Shown: positions 1-5,692 of the stretch, one piece after another
How positions within the stretch are numbered: the stretch's first letter is position 1
How the letters are laid out: every line of letters starts with the position of its first letter
From: Brevundimonas diminuta 470-4
GTDB taxonomy: Bacteria > Pseudomonadota > Alphaproteobacteria > Caulobacterales > Caulobacteraceae
Direction: 5' to 3'
Assembly: GCA_000318405.1 (NCBI GenBank)
Contig: KB291752.1
Coordinates: forward strand, 1 to 33,043
Length of the DNA stretch: 33,043 nucleotides
Made by a program: the position numbers and the translations under genes
The notes under the pieces: model-generated
The model's database searches: none
What the model was told of the DNA's origin: nothing
What the model saw: only the letters and a program-made list of their open reading frames with translations

Positions 1-211
1 CGGCGGCGCGCGGACGGGCGGGGCGGAAGGTGGTGCGGGCGGGCTGCGACGGGGCGGCCCGGCCCGACAGGCCCAGGCGGTGCACCTTGCCGATCACGGC
101 GTTGCGGGTCACGCCGCCGCCCAGGGCCTTGGCGATCTGGCTCGCTGACTGACCTTCCAGCCACAGCTTCTTCAGCGCGCCGACGCGGTCTTCGGTCCAA
201 CCTGGGTTCAT
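1..211 (-). CDS. gcrA: GcrA cell cycle regulator (5' part, truncated by window edge)
   Basis: The first 70 codons of GcrA are visible; the rest lies beyond the window start. The reading begins MNPGWTEDRVGALKKLWLEG and continues through the family signature SQIAKALGG and TRNAVIGKVHRLGLSGR, which forms the N-terminal helix-turn-helix DNA-binding domain. In Caulobacter, GcrA binds sigma-70 RNA polymerase and activates promoters that carry CcrM-methylated GANTC sites, controlling S-phase genes; that role is known for the family. The ATG at 209-211 is preceded by a strong AGGAGG (complement of 217-222) at 5-nt spacing, which fixes the start. A proline/arginine/alanine-rich linker begins near codon 52, as usual for GcrA. 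The gene is divergent from the ABC permease. Identification is very secure; only the C-terminal RNA polymerase-binding part cannot be checked. Confidence 0.95.
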   Translation of the reverse strand, partial: MNPGWTEDRVGALKKLWLEGQSASQIAKALGGGVTRNAVIGKVHRLGLSGRAAPSQPARTTFRPARPRAA

Positions 212-446
212 GTCGTCCTCCTGCGGAGACGTCAGATTCAATATCTTGTGTCGGAGTCCGAATTTCGGCCCCTCATCACGCCTCTAATCGTAAATCACCC
301 CTTAAAACACGCAATATGTGGGAATTCACCTGTCCACAGAAACTACATGTAGTATGGTTAATGTCCCGATTTGAATCAGTTTCTTGGCCTTCATCCACAG
401 GGCGGGCGCCTTGCGAAACGGCCTCGCCTGTCGCATCTGAGGCCGC
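212..446. promoter_or_regulatory. gcrA / permease divergent intergenic region with three GANTC sites
   Basis: This 235-bp AT-richer gap lies between divergent gcrA and the permease gene. It holds three GANTC (CcrM methylation) sites: GATTC 235-239, GAGTC 254-258 and GAATC 373-377. A 9-mer TCATCCACA at 391-399 differs at one base from the DnaA box TTATCCACA, and a weaker CTGTCCACA sits at 330-338. A perfect 10-bp palindrome, CTACATGTAG, lies at 343-352. In Caulobacter gcrA is activated by DnaA and repressed by CtrA, so a DnaA-like box here is plausible; no full CtrA box (TTAA-N7-TTAA) was found. The sites are seen; the regulatory roles are inferred. Confidence 0.5.
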
Positions 447-1286
447 ATGACGCACCTGACCGCCGGTTCCGACGCCCCTTCCTCTGCTCCTGGCGGCCTG
501 CCTCAGCCTCGCCGCTACGATGGGATCAACTGGGTGGGCCTGCGCACCCTCTACCTGAAGGAGGTCCGCCGTTTCTGGAAGGTGGGCGCCCAGACGGTGG
601 CGGCGCCGGTGGTGACGACCCTGCTCTACATGATGGTCTTCGTGGTGGCGCTGAAGGGCGCCCGACCGCCGCTGCACGGCACGCCCTTCGCCGAGTTCGT
701 GGCGCCGGGCCTGATCATGATGGCCATCCTTCAGAACGCCTTCGCCAACGCCTCGTCCAGCCTGATCCAGGCCAAGATCATGGGCACGGCGACCGACTTC
801 CTGACCCCGCCGCTCAGCCCGCTGGAGCTGACCGTCGGCTTCACCCTGGGGGCGGCGACGCGCGGGGTGGCGGTCGGCCTGGTGACGGCCCTGTGCGTCA
901 TGCCGTTTGCCAAGCTGGGTCTGGCCAACATCGCCCTGATCGTCTGGTTCGGCCTGATCGCCTCCCTGCTGATGGGCATGGTGGGGGTTCTGGCGGGCCT
1001 GTGGTCCGAGAAGTTCGACCATCTGTCGGCGGTGCAGAACTTCGTGGTCATGCCGATGACCTTCCTGTCGGGCACCTTCTACCTGATCGACAGCCTGCCC
1101 GAGCCCTTCGCCAGCATCAGCAAGTTCAACCCCTTCTTCTACCTGATCGACGGCTTTAGGGCGGGGTTCATCGGCCACGCGGAAGGCAGCCTGATGGTCG
1201 GCGTGGTCATGAGCGCCGTGCTGACCGTGGTCATGGGCGCGGCCTGCTGGCTGGTGTTCCGTTCGGGCTGGCGGCTGAAGAGCTGA
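447..1286 (+). CDS. ABC-2 type transporter permease
   Basis: A 279-residue integral membrane protein of the ABC-2 (YadH/NodJ-like) permease family. After a hydrophilic N-terminus of about 30 residues it has the amphipathic segment LRTLYLKEVRRFWKV and then about six hydrophobic helices, including VVTTLLYMMVFVVAL, APGLIMMAILQNAF and a C-terminal MSAVLTVVMGAACWLVF. The stretch before the last helix (MPMTFLSGTFYLIDSLP, then FNPFFYLIDGFRAGF) is the ABC-2 signature region. Such permeases pair with a separate ATP-binding subunit for export of drugs, polysaccharide or other substrates; the substrate here is unknown. The ATG at 447 has a short-spaced GAGG at 439-442. No ATPase gene is adjacent: gcrA is divergent upstream and an M28 peptidase follows, so the partner must be encoded elsewhere. 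Confidence 0.9.
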   Translation: MTHLTAGSDAPSSAPGGLPQPRRYDGINWVGLRTLYLKEVRRFWKVGAQTVAAPVVTTLLYMMVFVVALKGARPPLHGTPFAEFVAPGLIMMAILQNAFANASSSLIQAKIMGTATDFLTPPLSPLELTVGFTLGAATRGVAVGLVTALCVMPFAKLGLANIALIVWFGLIASLLMGMVGVLAGLWSEKFDHLSAVQNFVVMPMTFLSGTFYLIDSLPEPFASISKFNPFFYLIDGFRAGFIGHAEGSLMVGVVMSAVLTVVMGAACWLVFRSGWRLKS

Positions 1287-1340
1287 CGGCTTAATCAGGG
1301 GCGAGCGCGGGGCGAGGGGCTTCGCGAAAGGGGCCCCGCC

Positions 1341-2255
1341 ATGTCGTTTCATCTTCGTCTGAAAGCCGCTGTCAGCGGCGCCTGTCTGGCCGCTGTCCTG
1401 CTGACGGCCGCGCCGTCGCTGGCGCAGAACCGGGCCGCTGATCTGCGCGAGCAGGTCGGCGCCTATGTCCAGCCCTCGAACGCCGCGCGGCTGGAGGTGC
1501 TGCTGCGCCAACTGCGCGACGAGGGCTTCGCGCCCACCGTCGAGACCTTTGACGGCGGCGGGCGGGGCGAGCCGATGCAGGGCTCCAACGTCGTCGTCAC
1601 CCTGGGCGACGGGCCGAAGGAAATCCTGCTGACCGCCCACTATGACGCGGTGAAGCTGCGGGACGGAACGATGTCGCAGGGCGTGATCGACAACGCCGGT
1701 TCGGTGGTCGCCCTGATCGAGGCGGCCAAGATCCTGCGCGAGGCGCCGCTGTCTCACCGCGTCCGCATCATCTTCTTCGATCAGGAGGAGCTGGGCCTTA
1801 TCGGCGCGAAGAAGTGGATCGAAGCGCACGGCGTCGCCGATGTCGCCGCCGTGGTGAACTCCGACATCGCCGCCTATGGCGACACCATGATGTACGGTCA
1901 GAACAACGGGCCGCAGTCGGCCTTCGTCACCCGCGCGGTGCAGGAGCTGTGCGCCGAGCGGGCCATGCAGTGCGTGGGCTTCCCTGTCTATCCGCCGTCG
2001 GACGACCGGGCCTTCTCGGCTGCGGGCGCGCCGGTGGTCTCATTGGGCTTTCAGGACGAGGTCGGCGCCCATCAGATGTGGCTGGCCTTCAACGGCGGAG
2101 AGGCGAACGGCCTGGCCGAGGGCTTCGTCCCGCAGGTTTTCCGCCTGATCCACTCCAAGGACGACGCCATAGAGGCGGTCGAGGGCCACACCATCGACCT
2201 GGCGGGCCGGACCTATGCGGCGCTGATCCAGAAGTTGGATGCGCAACTGCGCTGA
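1341..2255 (+). CDS. Secreted M28 family zinc aminopeptidase
   Basis: A 304-residue protein with a Sec signal peptide (basic start, hydrophobic core [13 protein letters not shown], likely cleavage after SLA-QN near residue 29). The zinc ligands of M28 peptidases are visible in order: His100 in TAHYDAV, the bridging Asp117 in GVIDNAGS, the catalytic/ligand pair Glu149-Glu150 in DQEELG, Asp175 in [10 protein letters not shown], and His271 in the terminal IHSKDD motif. These support a di-zinc exopeptidase acting in the periplasm or outside the cell. The length fits a single catalytic domain with no PA or PDZ addition. It starts at the ATG at 1341 after a G-rich GAAAGGGG. The gap to the permease is 54 bp on the same strand, so co-transcription is possible, though no functional link is evident. 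The peptide specificity is unknown. Confidence 0.9.
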   Translation: MSFHLRLKAAVSGACLAAVLLTAAPSLAQNRAADLREQVGAYVQPSNAARLEVLLRQLRDEGFAPTVETFDGGGRGEPMQGSNVVVTLGDGPKEILLTAHYDAVKLRDGTMSQGVIDNAGSVVALIEAAKILREAPLSHRVRIIFFDQEELGLIGAKKWIEAHGVADVAAVVNSDIAAYGDTMMYGQNNGPQSAFVTRAVQELCAERAMQCVGFPVYPPSDDRAFSAAGAPVVSLGFQDEVGAHQMWLAFNGGEANGLAEGFVPQVFRLIHSKDDAIEAVEGHTIDLAGRTYAALIQKLDAQLR

Positions 2256-2374
2256 ATTCGCGCCCGGCGTGGTGTTGACTAAGCCGAAATAGCGCCCGAC
2301 AAGTTCGTCGCCCTTTTCCAAAGCGGTCCCGTCGCTGTCGCGTCGGGGCCGTCTCGCTTTATGGAGTCTGCCAA

Positions 2375-3565
2375 GTGTCCGGTCATCTGATGGGTGTCTA
2401 CAATCGCGCGCCGCTGGAAGTGGAGCGCGGCCAGGGCGTCCGCCTGTGGTCCACTGACGGGACCGAATATCTGGACTGCGTCTCGGGCATTTCGACCAAC
2501 GCCCTGGGCCACGCCCACCCCAAGCTGGTGCAGGCGGTCAAGGATCAGGCCGAGAAGCTTTGGCACGTCTCCAACATCTTCAAGATTCCGGGGCAGGACG
2601 CCCTGGCCGACGATCTGTGCGCCAAGTCCTTCGCCGACGTCGTCTTCTTCACCAACTCGGGCACCGAGGCGATCGAGTGCGCCTTGAAGACGGCGCGCAA
2701 ATATCACGTCGCCAACGGCCAGCCTGAGCGTATCGACATCTACGGTTTCGACGGCTCCTTCCACGGCCGCACCTATGGCGCGATCAACGCCGCGGCCAAC
2801 CCCAGCTATACCGAGGGTTTCGGCCCGAAGATGGAAGGCTTCCATCAGCTGAAGTGGGGCGACAAGGACGCGCTGACCGCCGCCTTCGAAAACCCGAACG
2901 CCGCCGCCATCGTTCTTGAGCCGGTTCAGGGCGAGGGCGGGTGCCGCGCCACGCCTGAGGAAGATCTGCGCTGGATGCGCGAGATGGCCGACAAGCACGG
3001 CGTCCTGATCATCTTCGACGAAGTCCAGTGCGGCATGGGCCGGACCGGCAAGCTGTGGGCCCACGAATGGGCCGGCATGACCCCGGACATCATGGCCATC
3101 GCCAAGGCCCTGGGCGGCGGCTTCCCCATCGGCGCCTGCCTGGCGACGGCCGAGGCGGCCAAGGGCATGACGGTTGGCGTTCACGGCTCGACCTTCGGCG
3201 GCAACCCGCTGGCCATGGCGGTCGGCAAGGCGGCCTTTGACGAGGTGTCGTCGGACGCCATCCTGAACAACGTCAATGAGGTCGCCGGCTATCTGAAGCA
3301 GCAGCTTCATGGTCTGGCCGAACGCTTTCCCGACGTGATCGTCGAGGTGCGCGGCAAGGGTCTGCTGCTGGGCGTCAAACTGGTCCCGAACAACCGCGAG
3401 TTCATGGGCTGGGCGCGTGATGAAGCCAAGCTGCTGGTCGCGGGCGGCGGGGACAATCTGGTCCGCGTCCTGCCCCCGCTGAACATCACCCTCGAAGAAG
3501 CGCGCGAGGCGGTCGAGAAGTTCGAGAAGGCCTGCGAGTTCGCTCGCACCAAGGTCGCGGGCTGA
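2375..3565 (+). CDS. argD: Acetylornithine aminotransferase (class III)
   Basis: This 396-residue PLP enzyme converts N-acetylglutamate 5-semialdehyde and glutamate to N-acetylornithine in arginine biosynthesis; family members often also act as succinyl-diaminopimelate transaminase for lysine. The N-terminus contains [14 protein letters not shown], typical of alphaproteobacterial ArgD. Visible class-III motifs are [15 protein letters not shown] (phosphate binding), FHGRTYGA, the PLP-ring Asp in [15 protein letters not shown], and the Schiff-base Lys244 in [13 protein letters not shown], followed by [11 protein letters not shown]. The start is a GTG at 2375 with GGAGT 8 nt upstream; an in-frame ATG at 2390 is an alternative. 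It is followed, across a palindromic repeat, by argF on the same strand, the usual alphaproteobacterial argD-argF order. Confidence 0.95.
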   Translation: MSGHLMGVYNRAPLEVERGQGVRLWSTDGTEYLDCVSGISTNALGHAHPKLVQAVKDQAEKLWHVSNIFKIPGQDALADDLCAKSFADVVFFTNSGTEAIECALKTARKYHVANGQPERIDIYGFDGSFHGRTYGAINAAANPSYTEGFGPKMEGFHQLKWGDKDALTAAFENPNAAAIVLEPVQGEGGCRATPEEDLRWMREMADKHGVLIIFDEVQCGMGRTGKLWAHEWAGMTPDIMAIAKALGGGFPIGACLATAEAAKGMTVGVHGSTFGGNPLAMAVGKAAFDEVSSDAILNNVNEVAGYLKQQLHGLAERFPDVIVEVRGKGLLLGVKLVPNNREFMGWARDEAKLLVAGGGDNLVRVLPPLNITLEEAREAVEKFEKACEFARTKVAG

Positions 3566-3573
3566 CGTTGGTT

Positions 3574-3687
3574 CTCCCTCCCCCTTATGGGGAGGGCGGT
3601 GGGGCCGCTTTTCTTCTACCTCCAGATTTCCGCAGGCCCGCCCCCACCCGGTTCCTGCGGGACCACCCTCCCCATGAGGGGAGGGAG
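3574..3687. repeat. Palindromic intergenic repeat between argD and argF
   Basis: The gap between argD and argF is filled by an inverted-repeat element. The left arm 3574-3604 (CTCCCTCCCCCTTATGGGGA and onward) pairs with the right arm 3663-3687 (CCACCCTCCCCATGAGGGGA and onward) with about two differences. Each arm is itself nearly self-complementary (CTCCC...GGGAG). A nested stem CCGCAGG / CCTGCGG lies in the middle. This is the form of the REP-like elements scattered in Caulobacterales genomes; copy number elsewhere cannot be seen. As RNA it would fold strongly between two cotranscribed genes and could affect argF expression or message stability. The right arm ends only 11 nt before the argF start and supplies part of the argF ribosome-binding region. 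Confidence 0.7.
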
Positions 3688-3698
3688 AAGGCTTGGTC

Positions 3699-4616
3699 AT
3701 GGTTCGTCACTTCCTCGACATCCACCGCCTGGACGCTGCTGATCTGCGCGCCATTCTGGACGACGCCCACGCCCGCAAGCGCGCGCGCAAGGGCTGGCCT
3801 CAGGGCCGCGCCGACGCCGATGCGCCGGGCAAGGATCGCGTCCTGGCCATGATCTTCGAGAAGAACTCGACGCGCACCCGCTTCAGCTTTGACGCCGCCA
3901 TCCGCCAACTGGGCGGCGCGTCCATCATCGCCACCGCCTCGGACATGCAGCTGGGCCGGGGCGAGCCGGTCGAGGACACCGCCCGCGTCCTGTCGCGCAT
4001 GGTCGACGCCGTGATGATCCGCGCCAACGATCATGAGGATGTCGAGCGTTTCGCCCGCGTCTCGACAGTGCCGGTCGTCAACGGCCTGACCGATCGCAGC
4101 CACCCGTGCCAGATCCTGGCCGACCTGATGACCATTGAGGAGCATCGCGGCCCGATCGAGGGCAAGACGATCGCCTGGATCGGCGACGGCAACAACGTCT
4201 GCCACAGCTTCATGCACGCCGCGCCCAAGCTCGGTTTCCACCTGCACGTCGCCTGTCCGGCGGAATATCACCCCGACCTGCGCGATCTGGAAAAGGGCGG
4301 CTCTAACGTTCACCTGACCAGCGACCCGCGCGAGGCGGTCAAGGGCGCCGACGTCGTCGTCACCGACACCTGGGTGTCGATGGGCGATCAGGACTATGAG
4401 GCCCGCCTTGCGGCCTTCGAGCCCTACAGCGTCGACGAGGCCCTGATGGCCGAGGCGGCCGACGACGCCGTCTTCCTGCACTGCCTGCCCGCCCACCGCG
4501 GCGAAGAGGTTACGGACGCCGTCATCGACGGCCCGCAGTCGCTGATCTGGGACGAGGCCGAGAACCGCCTTCACGCTCAGAAGGCGGTCCTGGCCTGGTG
4601 CTTCGGGGCTTTTTAA
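3699..4616 (+). CDS. argF: Ornithine carbamoyltransferase
   Basis: A 305-residue enzyme that joins carbamoyl phosphate to ornithine, giving citrulline in arginine biosynthesis. Motifs in order: the carbamoyl-phosphate loop STRTR in [21 protein letters not shown], the second-domain nucleotide-like fold segment [12 protein letters not shown], the ornithine-binding DTWVSMGD (Asp and SMG loop), and the active-site [11 protein letters not shown]. Length and all key residues are normal. I chose the ATG at 3699 ([10 protein letters not shown]) with GAAGG at 3687-3691; a TTG two codons upstream at 3693 is possible but weaker. The last codons and the stop lie in a GGGGCTT/AAGCCCC hairpin (4605-4624) without a T-run. 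It follows argD. In several alphaproteobacteria hslO follows argF, but here the next gene is on the other strand. Confidence 0.96.
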   Translation: MVRHFLDIHRLDAADLRAILDDAHARKRARKGWPQGRADADAPGKDRVLAMIFEKNSTRTRFSFDAAIRQLGGASIIATASDMQLGRGEPVEDTARVLSRMVDAVMIRANDHEDVERFARVSTVPVVNGLTDRSHPCQILADLMTIEEHRGPIEGKTIAWIGDGNNVCHSFMHAAPKLGFHLHVACPAEYHPDLRDLEKGGSNVHLTSDPREAVKGADVVVTDTWVSMGDQDYEARLAAFEPYSVDEALMAEAADDAVFLHCLPAHRGEEVTDAVIDGPQSLIWDEAENRLHAQKAVLAWCFGAF

Positions 4617-4660
4617 GAAGCCCCAACGCGTTTCGCGCCGCTTGAGGGCGGGCGAGGCGC

Positions 4661-5167
4661 CTAGCGGAGATTGACGTCCGCTACGTCGCCGGCGTCGGGC
4701 AGGGTCTTGGTCAGGTTGGCCTTGGCGATCTCGAAGGCGAACTTGATCAGGCCGCCGTCGCTGACCCAGATGCGGCCGTCGTCGGCGTCGAAGCGCAGAA
4801 GCGTCAGGTGTGGGTCATCCTTGCCCTCGGGATACCAGGCGGCCAGCACCGGGTTCCAATGGCGTTCGATGATCTCGCGGTCGTGACCATGCACCGAGAG
4901 GGCGCCGTGAATGCAGGCCCAGACCTTCTGGTCCTTCGCGCCGTAGCTGAACATGGCCGTCTGTCCCGGCGCGGCCGCGTCGCGCGCCAGGTCCGTGTCG
5001 TCGCGGGTGAAGAACCAGATGGTCCCGGTTTCGGCTTCGCGAAAGGCGGTCATCGGCTGGCTGTGATAGCCGGGCCGGTCCAGCCCCAGCATGCCGGTGT
5101 TGCTGGACTTCAGGCTTTTCCAGAAGGCCTCTTCGGCCTCGCGGGGCGTCAGTTCCCTGTCGGTCAC
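4661..5167 (-). CDS. Pyridoxamine 5'-phosphate oxidase-like FMN-binding split-barrel protein
   Basis: A 168-residue protein of the general stress protein 26 type (Pyrid_ox_like split barrel). It begins with a helical leader ([16 protein letters not shown]) and then barrel strands: [56 protein letters not shown], and near the end [20 protein letters not shown]. Homologues bind FMN or FAD and are linked to general or oxidative stress; the physiological reaction is not established. It is unlikely to be true PdxH, as the length and C-terminus differ. The start is GTG (complement of 5165-5167) with AGGAG (complement of 5174-5178) 6 nt away. A small membrane-protein gene lies 61 bp upstream on the same strand and may share its transcript. 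Confidence 0.85.
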   Translation of the reverse strand: MTDRELTPREAEEAFWKSLKSSNTGMLGLDRPGYHSQPMTAFREAETGTIWFFTRDDTDLARDAAAPGQTAMFSYGAKDQKVWACIHGALSVHGHDREIIERHWNPVLAAWYPEGKDDPHLTLLRFDADDGRIWVSDGGLIKFAFEIAKANLTKTLPDAGDVADVNLR

Positions 5168-5228
5168 GCTCGTCTCCTGTCTGTCGGCGGGGGAGACAAG
5201 ACAACCAGCCAGGCGTCGGAGCGTTCCG

Positions 5229-5447
5229 CTAGAAAGGCGGCGCCCCGGGCAGAGGGCGCCCGCTGAGTTCCGCCATCAGATGAATCAGCAGGAAAAAGAC
5301 CAGCGCAGCCGCCAGCAGCATGATGAACCGCCACGGCATCATGCGCGGGCCGCGCGTAATGTCCGTCGGCCGCGCTCCGCGCCATCCGGAAAAGACGACG
5401 ACGGCGATCGAGGCGATCAGCAGGATCAGGGTCAGCGTAGCGTCCAT
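5229..5447 (-). CDS. Small two-helix membrane protein
   Basis: A 72-residue predicted inner-membrane protein. Two hydrophobic segments, LTLILLIASIAVVVFSGW (about residues 5-22) and FIMLLAAALVFFLLIHLMAEL (about 41-61), flank a basic loop with GARPTDITRGPRMMPWR. The arrangement helix, FSGWRGARP, basic loop, MxPWR, helix looks like a conserved small hypothetical protein that I believe is shared among Caulobacterales, but I cannot name a family. The ATG is at 5445-5447; no strong Shine-Dalgarno is visible. It lies just upstream of the split-barrel gene on the same strand and divergent from podJ. The function is unknown. Confidence 0.65.
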   Translation of the reverse strand: MDATLTLILLIASIAVVVFSGWRGARPTDITRGPRMMPWRFIMLLAAALVFFLLIHLMAELSGRPLPGAPPF

Positions 5448-5692
5448 GACGGCGCCAGTTGGGGCGCCCGAGGCCGGGATGCAAGCGTCCCGCCGTCCAC
5501 GATCTGCAGGCTTGGCCGTATTTCTTGATGCGCGGTTAATCTAAACGCGGCATTAACCACGTCGGGCGCATCTGCGCCGTGTCGGCTGCCGTCGGCGTTT
5601 CGTGAGGAGGCGCCACATCTTGCGGTTAACGACACGTTTACACGCTTTATCTGGAAGGATACCGTTCGCGCCATGGGTCGGGAGGCGAATCA
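5448..5692 (+). promoter_or_regulatory. podJ upstream region with TTAA (CtrA-like) sites and a GANTC site
   Basis: This 245-bp gap between the divergent small membrane-protein gene and podJ carries a dyad GGTTAA (5534-5539) / TTAACC (5553-5558) with 13-nt spacing. It also has TTAA-N7-TTTA at 5626-5640, one base off the CtrA consensus TTAA-N7-TTAA. A GANTC methylation site (GAATC, 5687-5691) lies between the ribosome-binding GGAGG (5681-5685) and the GTG start at 5693. CtrA and GcrA/CcrM control of polarity genes is known in Caulobacter; binding here is inferred. Confidence 0.45.

Noticed and set aside
302-361. Full CtrA box in the gcrA upstream region
   Set aside because: Only isolated TTAA half-sites (302-305, 358-361) occur, without the N7-spaced partner.
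330-399. Replication origin suggested by DnaA-like boxes
   Set aside because: Only one near-match and one poor match, no AT-rich unwinding region and no origin-linked genes (dnaA, hemE) are present; a role in gcrA control is more plausible.
276-1829. A 517-codon minus-strand open frame rich in Arg, Gln, His and Gly opposite the permease and M28 genes
   Set aside because: It is antisense to two well-supported genes; its composition is typical of GC-rich shadow frames and no motif is recognisable.
4605-4624. GGGGCTT/AAGCCCC hairpin as the argF terminator
   Set aside because: The 7-bp stem overlaps the stop codon and lacks a T-run, so it is too weak to list as a terminator.
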